DNA from: Alcaligenes ammonioxydans
Lineage (GTDB): Bacteria > Pseudomonadota > Gammaproteobacteria > Burkholderiales > Burkholderiaceae_B
Assembly (NCBI RefSeq): GCF_019343455.1
Contig: NZ_CP049362.1
Coordinates: forward strand, 310,001-374,000
DNA: 64,000 nucleotides
Reading direction: 5' to 3'
Positions 34,393-43,834 of the stretch are shown in pieces. The notes beneath the pieces are model-generated. The model saw only the letters and a list, made by a program, of their open reading frames with translations, did not search any database and had not been told where the DNA came from. Within the stretch, counting starts at the first letter, position 1, and the number at the start of each line of letters is the position of its first letter. Position numbers and translations under genes: made by a program.

Positions 34393-35058
34393 TTACCAGC
34401 CTAGCAAGCAACGACCCAGGGCAACGGCCACGGTAGCCTGCGTGGGTTCCACGACGGCAATCCCCAAGGCTTGCTCCAGCGCCTCTCGTTGACTGGCCAT
34501 GCCCGCGCAGCCGAGTACCACCACATCAGCACCGTGCTCGTCACGCAAACGCCGGCCGACTTCTGTCAGGCCTTGCAGGGTTCTTTGCTTGTCGGCCAGT
34601 TCTGACACGCTCATATTGATGGCCAGATCGGCAGCGAGGCGGTCGGTGACGCCCATGGCCCCAAAGTAGCGCAGGTGACGCGGGATGGAGGCCTGCAATA
34701 TGGAGAGCACGCCAAAGCGTTGGCCCAGCGTCAAGGCGGTCAGCACGCCGGTTTCGGCAATGCCCAATACAGGCACATCCACCGCTTCGCGCAAAGTGTA
34801 CAGGCCGGGGTCGCTAAAGCAGGCCACCACATAGGCGGCGGCGTCTTCTTGGACGCTCAGGGCCTGGGCGCGCAGGTGAGGAATCAGGGTGTCAATATCG
34901 GTTTGGCTTTGTACACCCGCCGGGCCTTGGGGCAAGCGCAGGCAGGAGATGGCCGGGCCATCGGCCAGACGCAGGGGCTGGACGGCACGGTCCAGGCCAT
35001 CCGTTACGATCTGGCTGGAATTGGGGTTCAGAACGTAGATATGAGGGCGACGATTCAT
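34393..35058 (-). CDS. Asp/Glu/hydantoin racemase family protein
   Basis: 221-residue cofactor-independent racemase. The two catalytic Cys are in YVVACFSDPGL (about 80) and VVLGCAGMA (about 182), and the N-terminal IYVLNPNSSQ is typical of hydantoin racemases (HyuE) and maleate isomerase-like relatives. It would interconvert the enantiomers of a 5-substituted hydantoin or a related cyclic ureide so that both are hydrolysed. It is seven bases downstream of the flavin-reductase-like gene. Confidence 0.88.
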   Translation of the reverse strand: MNRRPHIYVLNPNSSQIVTDGLDRAVQPLRLADGPAISCLRLPQGPAGVQSQTDIDTLIPHLRAQALSVQEDAAAYVVACFSDPGLYTLREAVDVPVLGIAETGVLTALTLGQRFGVLSILQASIPRHLRYFGAMGVTDRLAADLAINMSVSELADKQRTLQGLTEVGRRLRDEHGADVVVLGCAGMASQREALEQALGIAVVEPTQATVAVALGRCLLGW

Positions 35059-35065
35059 GATGTTT

Positions 35066-35704
35066 TTAGGTTTGGATGGGCGGCGGCCCGTTGTGATGGC
35101 TCAGTTTTTCTGATTGAAAGCGGCCTTGCAGGCCGACATACCAGTCCGAACCATGCAGGCGCCCGATCGGGTCGTAAGCGGCTATGTCAATGCGCCCGTC
35201 AGGCGTCAGGATGGCGTCGTCGCAGTGCAGATGCAGGATTTCGCCAATGACGATATGGCGTAGCGGGCCCAGGTCCAGTGCAGTGTGCAAGCGGCATTCA
35301 AACTGCACCGGGCATTGGGCGATACGGGGCGGCTGCACTTGTGCGCTGGGGGCCAGATCCAGGCCCGCTTGCAGGTGCTCGGCCTGTCCGGTCGGGTAGG
35401 CTATGCCGCAGATATTCATGGCGTGTGCCAGTTTCGCGCTAATCAGGTTCACCACAAACTGTCCTGTTGCCAGGATGTTGCGGGTGGTGTCTTTCAGGCC
35501 ATCGGCAGAGTGCGCGTCGTTTTCCAGGCCCAGCGCCAAGACGGCAGGCTCTGAGCCCATCACATTGAAAAAACTGAAAGGGGCCGTGTTCACGCGCCCT
35601 TGCGGGTCACAGGTGGTGACCAGGGCAATGGGGCGCGGCAACACGGTGTTGACCAACAAGCGGTAGCGTTCGCGTTCGCCAAGCTGATCGCAGGACCAGT
35701 CCAT
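35066..35704 (-). CDS. Flavin-reductase-like FMN-binding split-barrel protein
   Basis: 212-residue protein of the flavin reductase/DIM6-NTAB family. The N-terminal LVNTVLPRPIALVTTCDPQG and APFSFFNVMGSEPAVLALGL form the FMN-binding barrel, and FVVNLISAKLAHAMNICGI follows. Members reduce flavin for two-component monooxygenases, but no monooxygenase partner is in the operon, so it may reduce a substrate directly. The ATG is one base after the carbamoylase stop (TGA-C-ATG). Confidence 0.85.
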   Translation of the reverse strand: MDWSCDQLGERERYRLLVNTVLPRPIALVTTCDPQGRVNTAPFSFFNVMGSEPAVLALGLENDAHSADGLKDTTRNILATGQFVVNLISAKLAHAMNICGIAYPTGQAEHLQAGLDLAPSAQVQPPRIAQCPVQFECRLHTALDLGPLRHIVIGEILHLHCDDAILTPDGRIDIAAYDPIGRLHGSDWYVGLQGRFQSEKLSHHNGPPPIQT

Positions 35705-35705
35705 G

Positions 35706-36968
35706 TCAGCTCTCCAGGTGCTGGTCCAACATGACAATGCTCTGATACAGCACGCGTGTACCGTCCAGCAACTGCTCGGAAGTAATCGATTCTTCGGGGC
35801 AATGGCTGCGACCATTCAGGCAGGGAATGAAAATCATGCCGATAGGGCCGCTGGGGGCCATGTAGACCGCATCGTGACCGGCTCCGCTGGGCATCACCAT
35901 GCTCGGGTAACCCAACGCACTGGCGGCCTGCTCGATGATGCTCATCACATCGGGCGTGCAGTCCGTGGGCTTGGCCAGGCTGACTTGCGCCGCGTCCAGA
36001 CCCAGGCCCATGGCCTCGATGTCCGGGCGCAACTGGGCCAGCAGTTCCTCGGTGAAGTTCTGCATCAGCTCCTGGCGGTCGCTGCGTACTTCCACCATCA
36101 TCTCCACACGGCCGGGTACGGCATTGGAGGCGTTGGGCGTCAGGTTCAGGTTGCCAATGGTGGCGACCAGATAGTCTGGCCCTCCCAGCGCACGGCGGGC
36201 CTTGCGGTCCACTTCACCGATGATCAGGCTGGCACCGACCAGGGCATCACGACGTATGTCCATGGGGGTGGTGCCGGCATGGTCAGGGCGACCGGTAATG
36301 ATGATGCGATGGCGGCAAATGCCCACGATATTGCTAACCACGCCAATGGGCAGATTGCGCGACTCCAGCACGGGCCCTTGTTCGATATGCAGCTCGACAA
36401 AGGCGGCAGTATCGCCAGGGGCACGACGGGCCTGGGCCAGTTCCTGGGGGCGGCCGCCGATGCGGGCAATGCCTTGCGCCAGTGTTTCGCCCTGTGGATT
36501 GCGTTCGGCCAGCATGGCTTCGGACAGGACACCGCCCATGGCACGGCTGCCTACGCAGGACACGCCATAGTCGCTAGGTTCCTCAGACAGAAAATCCACC
36601 ACTTCAAAAGGATGGTCCAGCTCGATGTCCTGCTCGTTCAGGCAACGGGCGACTTCCAGCCCGGCCAGCACGCCGATAATGCCGTCGTAGCGTCCGCCAT
36701 ACATCACGGTGTCGCAGTGTGAGCCGGTTGTAATCGGCGCCAGCCCAGGCTTGCGCCCTTCACGGCGACCGATCAGATTGCCGGCGGCGTCCATGCGTAC
36801 GCTCAAGCCTGCTTGCTCGAACTGTTCCCGCAGCCACTGACGTGATTGCAGAAACAGATCGGAGAAGGCGCGGCGGGTCCAGGGCTGGTCGGGCAATGTG
36901 AACCTTGCCAGCTCCTGGGTGCTGCGCCACAGGCGCTCCTGATTCAACAAGGGCATGGCCAGACTCAT
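35706..36968 (-). CDS. M20-family N-carbamoyl-L-amino acid hydrolase / allantoate amidohydrolase-like
   Basis: 420-residue zinc-dependent amidase. Metal-ligand motifs are TGSHCDTV (His and Asp), GGRYDGIIGV, LSEEPSDYG (catalytic and ligand Glu), HIEQGPVLE (His) and SGAGHDAVYMA (C-terminal His). HIEQGPVLE is the hallmark of the HyuC/AllC/beta-ureidopropionase group, which cleaves a carbamoyl or ureido group from an amino acid and releases ammonia and CO2. ATGA overlap with the hydantoinase stop. It is expected to act directly on the product of the hydantoinase-like enzyme. Confidence 0.9.
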   Translation of the reverse strand: MSLAMPLLNQERLWRSTQELARFTLPDQPWTRRAFSDLFLQSRQWLREQFEQAGLSVRMDAAGNLIGRREGRKPGLAPITTGSHCDTVMYGGRYDGIIGVLAGLEVARCLNEQDIELDHPFEVVDFLSEEPSDYGVSCVGSRAMGGVLSEAMLAERNPQGETLAQGIARIGGRPQELAQARRAPGDTAAFVELHIEQGPVLESRNLPIGVVSNIVGICRHRIIITGRPDHAGTTPMDIRRDALVGASLIIGEVDRKARRALGGPDYLVATIGNLNLTPNASNAVPGRVEMMVEVRSDRQELMQNFTEELLAQLRPDIEAMGLGLDAAQVSLAKPTDCTPDVMSIIEQAASALGYPSMVMPSGAGHDAVYMAPSGPIGMIFIPCLNGRSHCPEESITSEQLLDGTRVLYQSIVMLDQHLES

Positions 36969-38332
36969 GACAATTCGCCTGCTTTGTGCGGACGGATGAA
37001 CTGACCGTCGCCCGCGGCATTGCGTATGGTTTTGCCGTCCCAGGCCAGTTGTCCTCGCACATAGGTGGCTTCCACACGTACCTGAAACTCGCGGTCCTCA
37101 AAAGAACTCCAGGTCACGGCGGACAGGCTGGTGGACGGGTCAAAGCGGTAGGTGTCGGGTTTGACGATCACGATGTCGGCATCTGCACCTACATTCAGCG
37201 AGCCCTTGCGGTGTTCCAGCAGGAAGTGTTGGGCCGGGCCCCAGCACAATTGCTTGACGACCATGGTGGGGGAAATGCCGTGCTCGGCGCAGCCGGTCCA
37301 GAAGGCGGGCAGCAGCGTTTCCAGACCAGGACCACCGGAGGAGTTCTGAAACACGTTTTCAAACTGTTTGCGCTCCAGGCCCCAGCTTACGTGGTCGGAG
37401 GACACGAAGGTACATTCGTCGTTGGCGATGTGGGTCCAGAGCAGATCCATTTCCGCTTTGGGACGAATGGGTGGGTAGTGTTTGGTCTTGGCACCAAAGC
37501 GGCGGGTATGCTCCTCGTGGTTCAGCATCAGGTACTGCACGCAGGTTTCGATCGAGGCTTTGTGGCCGGCCCGGCGATACATATTGCAGATCTCAAAGCC
37601 ACGCGACAGGGAGACGTGTACGGCGTGGGCACGGGCGCCGGTCTGGGCCCCGATTTCATAAATGGCGCTGGTGGCCAGGTTTTCGATCAGGGGGGTATGG
37701 GCGCGCAAGAACGCGTCCCAGCCTGTATCACCCGCTTCAACCATGCGCTTGATGTTCTTGCGGGTCAGCTCCTGGTCCTGGTTATGCACACCGCAAGCCA
37801 GACCGGAGGGGGCGATCAGGCGAAAGGCCTCCATCAGAATGTCTTCTTCCACGCGCGGGAAGCGGTTGGGGCTGGCTTCAAAGGTTGAGAATTTGAAACC
37901 GCAGACACCGCCTTCAATCAGGCCGGCGGCCGCTTCCAGACCGTGCTGGTCATTCAGGGTGCCGTAGCAGGCCACGTCCACATGGCAATCGCTTTCAATG
38001 CGGGCAATCTTGTCTTCCAGCTGCGGGCGGGAGGCCACGGGCTCGGGGTCGTCATAAGGCATTTCCACCATGGTGGTGACGCCACCGGCTGCCGCCGCCC
38101 GTGAGGCCCAGCCCAGCCCTTCCTGATTGGCCTGGCTGCCGGAGTGCACCTGACCGTCCAGCACGCCGGGCATGACCCACATGCCACGCGCATCCACATG
38201 TTCACGGGCTGAAGGAGCCGCGCCAATACCGCGTGCGGCCACCCGGCCCTCACGCACGGCGACCCAGCCGTCCGTGATGATGCGGTCGCGCTCAACAATA
38301 TTTCCTCGTACTACCAGATCAAAATCGCTCAT
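36965..38332 (-). CDS. Hydantoinase/allantoinase-like cyclic amidohydrolase with altered metal site
   Basis: 455-residue TIM-barrel amidohydrolase of the dihydropyrimidinase/allantoinase group, which opens cyclic ureides. The bridging Lys is present (CGFKFSTFE), as are the metal His residues in CGVHNQDQE and HAVHVSLS and the Asp in VSSDHVSWG. The first metal motif, normally D-x-H-x-H, reads LDGQVHSGSQ, so the first His is Gln. The protein may hold one tightly bound metal instead of two or use a different ligand. AGGAGG lies about eight bases before the ATG. First gene of the five-gene operon and controlled by the 44-bp element at 38421. Confidence 0.87.
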   Translation of the reverse strand: MSDFDLVVRGNIVERDRIITDGWVAVREGRVAARGIGAAPSAREHVDARGMWVMPGVLDGQVHSGSQANQEGLGWASRAAAAGGVTTMVEMPYDDPEPVASRPQLEDKIARIESDCHVDVACYGTLNDQHGLEAAAGLIEGGVCGFKFSTFEASPNRFPRVEEDILMEAFRLIAPSGLACGVHNQDQELTRKNIKRMVEAGDTGWDAFLRAHTPLIENLATSAIYEIGAQTGARAHAVHVSLSRGFEICNMYRRAGHKASIETCVQYLMLNHEEHTRRFGAKTKHYPPIRPKAEMDLLWTHIANDECTFVSSDHVSWGLERKQFENVFQNSSGGPGLETLLPAFWTGCAEHGISPTMVVKQLCWGPAQHFLLEHRKGSLNVGADADIVIVKPDTYRFDPSTSLSAVTWSSFEDREFQVRVEATYVRGQLAWDGKTIRNAAGDGQFIRPHKAGELS

Positions 38333-38420
38333 TGTCTTCCTCCTTGAAGGGCTCGGACCCGCCTAGCTCGCGTGTCCGCAATCGTGTTCGTTTCCATGAT
38401 TGAAGCAAATCCACTCATGA

Positions 38421-38464
38421 ATGTCGTATGCCTATTTATCTTTAAAACATAACGTCATGTTAAG
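38421..38464 (-). promoter_or_regulatory. 44-bp LysR-type element, copy A
   Basis: The first of three gapless copies. It begins ATGTCGTATGCC and ends GTCATGTTAAG on the plus strand, with TATG and CATA halves 17 bases apart. Read toward the hydantoinase gene it ends in CATACGACAT, whose ACGACA serves as a -35 with TTCAAT 17 bases further. It lies 89-132 bases before the hydantoinase ATG and overlaps the last ten bases of the amidohydrolase gene. Confidence 0.75.
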
Positions 38465-39963
38465 TCTTGGCTAGGGTGTGCCCAGCGCTGCACGTGATAG
38501 CGGTCATGGCCCAGGCACAGGCAGAAAGAACCTACGGCCTTGGCCAGTTTTTCCGTGATGTGGCGCTTGTCGTAGGTATTGCGTGTGATGCGTTCCTGGG
38601 CCTGCTCCACTTGCTGTCGCAGGCGCGGCATATTCACTTGTGTTAACTGTCGGTCGCGCACGGCAAACCGGCCGTCGACCATTACGTGGCGCAGGGCCAG
38701 ACCGTCTTCCAGATGCACGAGCTGATTGACCGTGTTGTTATGCGGAATCCAGTTGATATGGGCCAGATCCAGAAACACGATATCGGCCTTGCGACCCGGC
38801 TCCAGACGTCCCAGTTGCTCGCCCATGCCCAGGCAGCGGGCGCTGCCTTCGGTGGCCGCGTACAGCGCTTGTTCGGTGGTAATCCAGCGTTCGGTATTGG
38901 GGCCACGCACCTTGGATGAGAAGGAGGCCAGGCGCATGGCTTCGTACATGTTCTGGTTATCGCCACTGTTTGAGCCGTCCGTGCCCAGACCCACGGTAAT
39001 ACCGCGCTCCAGCATGGCATTCACATCGGCAATCCCATTGCCCAGACGCATATTGCTGCCGGGGTTGTGGGCCACCATGGCTCCGCGCACCGCCAGAATG
39101 TCCAGGTCGCGCTCGTCCAGCCAGATGGCGTGCGCCAGGGTGAAACGGGGCGAGATCAGGCCCAGCTTGTCCAGGTGTTGAACAATGGTGCTGCCATAAC
39201 GTTTTATGCCGGTCAGGGCTTGCACATAGGACTCGCCAACGTGGCTGTGCAGGCCGATATCGCGCTCCGCGCTGATTTCACCACAGCTTTGCAGGAACTC
39301 GTCCGAACACAACATGGGAATGGTCGGGGCCAGGGCCACGCGAATGCGGTCGGCGTTGCGCTGCTGGTCCAGAAAGTCCGTCAGCCCCGATAGCGTGGCC
39401 CGGAATGATTGCGGTGTCAGTTGGGCCACAAACTTCTGCAAGTCCTGGGGCAGGGCTTCGATCAGGCCGGGCACGGACTGGTAAAAGGACAGGTCGGCCA
39501 TCATGGGCGCGACCGTGGCCCGCATGCCGGCATCCACATAGGCCTGGGCCACGGCATTCATGCCTTCGGCAGTGGGTACAGGCACCTCGGAGTACAGGTC
39601 GTAGCTGGCGGTACAGCCCTTGAGCAGCATTTCGGCCGCATTGAGCTGCGTGCTCAGGTATTTGTCTTCCAGATGGCGGTCGCCATTGATCCAGGGGCCA
39701 GCCGTCAATAACAGTTCCAGTGACCAGCGATCTCCCATGGCCTTGGCATAGGTGCCATGGCCGTGGGTGTGGGCGTTGATCAAGCCGGGATGCAGCAATT
39801 GGTCGTCCGCTTGCACCACCGTGGCATCGACGGGGACGGGCAAGCCGGGCGGGCCCATGGCTTCGATCTTGCCATTCTTGATCAGGATGTCCAAAGGCTC
39901 GGCCTTGGCCTGGGCGTGGGACAGCACCAGGGCACCACGGATGACGGTATAAGGGAAGGTCAT
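38455..39963 (-). CDS. Amidohydrolase family protein (TrzA/AtzB/SAH deaminase-like)
   Basis: 502-residue metal-dependent hydrolase. Motifs are the first metal pair LINAHTHGHG, GLHSHVGES (metal His and catalytic region), LAHAIWLDERD and the Asp in GLGTDGSNSGDN, all in the order of cytosine/guanine/triazine deaminases. The family deaminates or dechlorinates N-heterocycles. It is larger than AtzB-like enzymes by a C-terminal extension of about 40 residues. GGAG lies six bases before the ATG, and the start is two bases after the permease stop. Last gene of the transporter operon starting at 42624, so it probably acts first on the imported heterocycle. Confidence 0.87.
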   Translation of the reverse strand: MTFPYTVIRGALVLSHAQAKAEPLDILIKNGKIEAMGPPGLPVPVDATVVQADDQLLHPGLINAHTHGHGTYAKAMGDRWSLELLLTAGPWINGDRHLEDKYLSTQLNAAEMLLKGCTASYDLYSEVPVPTAEGMNAVAQAYVDAGMRATVAPMMADLSFYQSVPGLIEALPQDLQKFVAQLTPQSFRATLSGLTDFLDQQRNADRIRVALAPTIPMLCSDEFLQSCGEISAERDIGLHSHVGESYVQALTGIKRYGSTIVQHLDKLGLISPRFTLAHAIWLDERDLDILAVRGAMVAHNPGSNMRLGNGIADVNAMLERGITVGLGTDGSNSGDNQNMYEAMRLASFSSKVRGPNTERWITTEQALYAATEGSARCLGMGEQLGRLEPGRKADIVFLDLAHINWIPHNNTVNQLVHLEDGLALRHVMVDGRFAVRDRQLTQVNMPRLRQQVEQAQERITRNTYDKRHITEKLAKAVGSFCLCLGHDRYHVQRWAHPSQDLT

Positions 39964-39965
39964 GA

Positions 39966-40787
39966 TCAGCTCCGATTGTCTTTGATCGCCCACGGGAACA
40001 GGATGCGTTCGGCGGCGGAAATCACCTGGAAGAACACAATGCCCAGGACCGACAGGATGGCCATGGCACCGAAGGCAACCGGCGTCTTGAAAAAGGCGGT
40101 GGAGGTCGTGATCAGGTAACCCAGACCTTGGTCGGCCGCCACAAACTCGCCCACCACGGCGCCCACCACGGACAAGGTAATAGCCACTTTCAGGCCCGAG
40201 AAAATAAAGGGCACGGCAAAGGGCAGGCGAATGCGGAAAAACTCCTGCAGGCGGGTGGCGCGGCACGCACGCACCAGCTCAATCAGCTCGGGTGGCGCTG
40301 CCAGCAGGCCCGCCGTCATGGAGATCACCAGCGGGAAGAAGGCGACCAGAAACGTCACCACCACACGGGGTAACTCGGTGGGGCCGAAGATAATGACCAG
40401 GATCGGAGCCAGAGCCACCTTGGGGATGGATTGGGTCAGGATCAATAAGGGATAGATGGCCTGCTCAAAAAAACGTGAATAGGTAATCAGCACGGCCAGC
40501 GGGAAGCTCACCGCAATGGACAGCAAAAAGCCCAGCATGATGGTGCGCGTCGAGACCAGCGTATGCATCAGCATGGCTTCTTTCATCTGCATGGAGTCGG
40601 CCCAGATGCGCGAGGGGGCGGGCACCAGGTACTCAGGGATGTCAAACAGGCGGCTGGCCAGCTCCCACAAAATGACCACGGCAATCAGGGTGATGGCCGG
40701 GACGGTAATTTCATTGAAATCGCGCAGGCGCAGCCGTCGTTTATAGACGGGCGTGACGCCCAGGGTTTGAGCTTGCTCACTCATCAC
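39966..40787 (-). CDS. NitT/TauT-type ABC permease (hydantoin-island importer)
   Basis: 273-residue inner-membrane permease with six spans after a basic N-terminus. The EAA-type loop with RACRATRLQEFFRIRLPFAV docks the ATPase. The start overlaps the ATPase stop (ATGA). As a single permease it should be a homodimer, unlike the two-permease system at 7571-9173. Confidence 0.91.
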   Translation of the reverse strand: MMSEQAQTLGVTPVYKRRLRLRDFNEITVPAITLIAVVILWELASRLFDIPEYLVPAPSRIWADSMQMKEAMLMHTLVSTRTIMLGFLLSIAVSFPLAVLITYSRFFEQAIYPLLILTQSIPKVALAPILVIIFGPTELPRVVVTFLVAFFPLVISMTAGLLAAPPELIELVRACRATRLQEFFRIRLPFAVPFIFSGLKVAITLSVVGAVVGEFVAADQGLGYLITTSTAFFKTPVAFGAMAILSVLGIVFFQVISAAERILFPWAIKDNRS

Positions 40788-41545
40788 GCCACCTCGTGTT
40801 GGAAAATAAGTTCACGCACGGCAGCGGCACAGCGCGTAAATTCCGGTGTGCCCACCAGGGAAAAGTCACGTTCACGCGGCAGGCTCACGTCCAGAATCTC
40901 GGTAATCTGGCCGGGGCGTGGCGACATGACCACGATGCGATGCCCCAGCATGACGGCCTCGGAAATCGAGTGCGTCACAAACACGATGGTTTTGGGGTCT
41001 TCGTACCAAAGGCGCAGCAACTCCAGCGTCATGGTCTCGCGGGTCAGCGCGTCCAGAGCGCCAAAAGGCTCGTCCATCAGCACCACTTTCGGGTTGTGAA
41101 CCAGTGCGCGGCAAATGGCGACGCGTTGCTGCATGCCACCAGACAACTGTTTGGGATGATGGTGCAGGAAATTGCCCAGACCTGCGGTGGTCAACAGGCG
41201 CGTGGCGCGGCTGCGGGCCTGATCGTCCAGGCAACCCATGATGCTGGACGGCAAGAGGGTGTTGTCCAGAATATTGGCCCAGGGCACCAGGGTCGGGGCC
41301 TGGAACACAATGCCGGTGTCCTGGCGGGGGTGGGCAACGATTTCATCATCAATACTGACGGTGCCGCTTGAGGGCATCAGCAAGCCGGCAATCAGGCGCA
41401 GCAGGGTGGATTTCCCGCAGCCCGACGCGCCGACGATGGCAATGATTTCGTTGTCCTGGATGTCCAGATTGATGTGTTTCAGTGCCTGAGTCTCGCGCTC
41501 GGTATGACGACCGTAGATCAGGTTCACGTCTTGAATGCGTATCAC
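40784..41545 (-). CDS. NitT/TauT-type ABC ATPase (hydantoin-island importer)
   Basis: 253-residue ATPase. Walker A GASGCGKST is at 39-47, the signature LSGGM at 134-138 and Walker B VVLMDEP at 154-160. The start is GTG at 41545 with AGGAG six bases upstream. It lies 65 bases downstream of the binding protein. Confidence 0.93.
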   Translation of the reverse strand: MIRIQDVNLIYGRHTERETQALKHINLDIQDNEIIAIVGASGCGKSTLLRLIAGLLMPSSGTVSIDDEIVAHPRQDTGIVFQAPTLVPWANILDNTLLPSSIMGCLDDQARSRATRLLTTAGLGNFLHHHPKQLSGGMQQRVAICRALVHNPKVVLMDEPFGALDALTRETMTLELLRLWYEDPKTIVFVTHSISEAVMLGHRIVVMSPRPGQITEILDVSLPRERDFSLVGTPEFTRCAAAVRELIFQHEVA

Positions 41546-41610
41546 AATGCGCTCCTAGGGCGCGCGCCGGCCCGCCGGGGCCAGCCAGCGCTCGCGAAAA
41601 TCAGCGTGGC

Positions 41611-42624
41611 TCAGGGCTTGGCCGTGCCGTTGGCCTTGACGATGAACTGGGTGTCGTAGGCTTGGTGATAGTCCCAGGCAGGGTCCAGGCTTTGTGCCTC
41701 CGCCACCGCTTCATAGGTGTTTTTCATGCGACCCTCTTCCAGGCTGCCGACACCGTGCTCCTTGCTGAAATCGGTGTAGATGTAGCCCAGCACGGCGTTC
41801 AGATTGCCCATGCAGTCATCCCGGTCAATTTCAGGATTGGCTTTGACGTGGGCCTGACAAGCCGTGTCCGGGTCCTTGCGGGCGGCGTCCCAGGCCTCGA
41901 TGGTGGCGTTCAGAAAGTTCTGCACCATCTGTGGGCGTTCGGCCAGCGTCTTGTCAGTGGTGAAAACGGACAGGGCGTAGATGTTGAAACCCTGGTCGCT
42001 AAAGGGCAGCACCACGATCTCCTTGCCAAAACGCTTGGCCTGTTTGTTCTGGTAGTAGTAGTTGGTGGCCAGGAAAGGGGCGGCGTCCACTTTGCCGTTA
42101 ATCAGCAGTGGCGCCATGGAAGAACCGTCGACGGTGACCCACTGAATCTTGTCGGGATCGGTATTGGCTTTGCGCGCCACCATGGGGAAGTACAGCTTGT
42201 GGCTGTTGCCGGGCGAGACGGCAATTTTTTTGCCCTCCAGGCCGGAGAAGTTGGTGATGCCCGAGTCCTTGAGCACAAACAGGGAATGGGCCGAGTGCGA
42301 GAAGGTGGACGCAATGGCCTTGATGGGAGTCTGGCTGTTCTGGCGCGAGGTCAGAATGGCGGAAATGTCGGCCAGACCAATATCGGCGGCACCACCGGCT
42401 ACCTTCAGCACGGTGTCGCCCGAACCTGTGCCGCGGGTGATCTTCAGGTCTATGCCGTGTTTCTCGTAAATCCCGTTGGCAATGCCCGAGTAATACGGGG
42501 CATAGTCGCCGGTGGGAATGAAGTCCAGCATCAGATGAACGTTGTCAGCGGCGTGGGCGGTGGGCGCAGCAGCGGCCAGTCCCACGCCCAGCACCGCCAG
42601 GGTGCGAGCAAGCAGGGTTTGCAT
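41611..42624 (-). CDS. NMT1/THI5-like periplasmic binding protein
   Basis: 337-residue receptor with the signal peptide MQTLLARTLAVLGVGLAAAAPTAHA. The mature region LMLDFIPTGDYAPYYSGIAN and the LKITRGTGSGDTVLKVAGGA loop fit the NMT1/THI5 family that binds thiamine pyrimidine precursors and similar heterocycles. GGAGA precedes the ATG. First gene of the importer-amidohydrolase operon and directly next to LysR-element copy B. The likely ligand is the N-heterocycle or ureide degraded by the neighbouring enzymes. Confidence 0.88.
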   Translation of the reverse strand: MQTLLARTLAVLGVGLAAAAPTAHAADNVHLMLDFIPTGDYAPYYSGIANGIYEKHGIDLKITRGTGSGDTVLKVAGGAADIGLADISAILTSRQNSQTPIKAIASTFSHSAHSLFVLKDSGITNFSGLEGKKIAVSPGNSHKLYFPMVARKANTDPDKIQWVTVDGSSMAPLLINGKVDAAPFLATNYYYQNKQAKRFGKEIVVLPFSDQGFNIYALSVFTTDKTLAERPQMVQNFLNATIEAWDAARKDPDTACQAHVKANPEIDRDDCMGNLNAVLGYIYTDFSKEHGVGSLEEGRMKNTYEAVAEAQSLDPAWDYHQAYDTQFIVKANGTAKP

Positions 42625-42728
42625 GGTTTTGTCTCCGTGTCGTAGTAATGAGGCCGCTCTGTAAGCCCGGTGCGATCAAGGCGCGCCGGGATGGCAGCTT
42701 GAAAAAATTGAAACATAGGCCACTTAAA

Positions 42729-42772
42729 ATGTCTTATGCTTATTTGTGCTCGAAACATAAGGCTACGTTAAG
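42729..42772. promoter_or_regulatory. 44-bp LysR-type element, copy B
   Basis: ATGTCTTATGCT to GCTACGTTAAG, with CTTATG-N17-CATAAG as a perfect dyad. Toward the binding-protein gene it ends in AAGACA with TTCAAT 17 bases further, the same -10 as copy A. On the other side it stops two bases before the LysR ATG, so regulator binding would also block its own translation-start region and promoter. Confidence 0.78.
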
Positions 42773-42774
42773 GG

Positions 42775-43683
42775 ATGTTGCTCAATCTTCGTCAAATCGA
42801 GGTTTTTCGCGCCATCATGCTGACCGGCTCGATCAGCAAGGCAGCGCAACTGCTGAACGTGTCGCAGCCGGCCATCAGCCGCCTCCTGTCCTATACCGAA
42901 TCACGCATTGGTCTGGTGCTGTTTGAGCGCATCAAAGGGCGGCTGTATCCCACGCCCGAAGCGCGTCGGCTCTATCAGGAAGTGGAGCAAGTCCATAACA
43001 GTGTGCAGCGGGTCAACGAGGTGGCGACCGACTTGATCGAAAAGCGTCATGGCAGCTTGCACATTGCCGTCAGTCCCAGTTTGGGACAGACCTTGATTCC
43101 CATGGCGGTGACGCGTTTTCGCCAGGCCTTTCCGGATGTGAAGGTCTATGTGCGTACCCTGATTTCCAGCGACCTGGTACAGGCTTTGGTCACGCAACAG
43201 GCCGAAGTGGGCGTGGCGATTGTGCCCCTGACCCATCCCAGCCTGCACGCCCAATCCATTTACGAAAACCATCTGGTGGCTGTGCTGCCAGCCAGCCATC
43301 CGCTGGCTGACAAGCAGGAGCTGGACGCCCGTGACCTGGAAGGTCTGGACCTGATTGGCTATGGCAATGACACCCCTTATGGCCAGATGGTGCAGCAGTT
43401 GTTCGGCAACCGTCCCGGCATACCGCAGCTGGCGGTAGAAGTGCGTCTGACTCATATTGCCTGTGCCATGGTGCAGGCCGGCGCGGGAATTGCGATTGTG
43501 GACGAACTGGCCGTGGCCGGTCGCGTCTGGCCGGATGTGGTGGTACGACCGATCAATCCGCGCACCACCATGCCCTTGCACATGCTGCATTCCAATGTGG
43601 TGCCGGTCTCGCAACTGGCACACGATTTCATGGAAATGGTGGTCTCGACGGCTTCCCGGGGCATGCGGGCGGGTTGGGCCTGA
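42775..43683 (+). CDS. LysR-family regulator of the hydantoin-type island
   Basis: 302-residue regulator. The N-terminal winged helix is LTGSISKAAQLLNVSQPAIS (about 16-35), and the effector domain runs from about residue 92 to the end (IAVSPSLGQTLIPMAVTRFR first). It is divergent from the importer operon and the only regulator in the island, so it is the obvious ligand of the three 44-bp elements. The ATG at 42775 follows AAGGG with almost no spacer; TTG at 42778 is an alternative. It probably activates at a -35-overlapping site and represses itself. Confidence 0.9.
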   Translation: MLLNLRQIEVFRAIMLTGSISKAAQLLNVSQPAISRLLSYTESRIGLVLFERIKGRLYPTPEARRLYQEVEQVHNSVQRVNEVATDLIEKRHGSLHIAVSPSLGQTLIPMAVTRFRQAFPDVKVYVRTLISSDLVQALVTQQAEVGVAIVPLTHPSLHAQSIYENHLVAVLPASHPLADKQELDARDLEGLDLIGYGNDTPYGQMVQQLFGNRPGIPQLAVEVRLTHIACAMVQAGAGIAIVDELAVAGRVWPDVVVRPINPRTTMPLHMLHSNVVPVSQLAHDFMEMVVSTASRGMRAGWA

Positions 43684-43834
43684 GTGGCTCGTTCATTACT
43701 CAAGCCCTAGTCCTGCACGGCGTCGCTGGCGCGTCGCCCCCTTTCTCATAGAGGAGTCTTGCTCCGGTTGCGCTATTGGCGCCTGCCGAACCTTGCCTGC
43801 AAACGCCGTGTTGTGCGGGCGGCAGCCTTATTAG

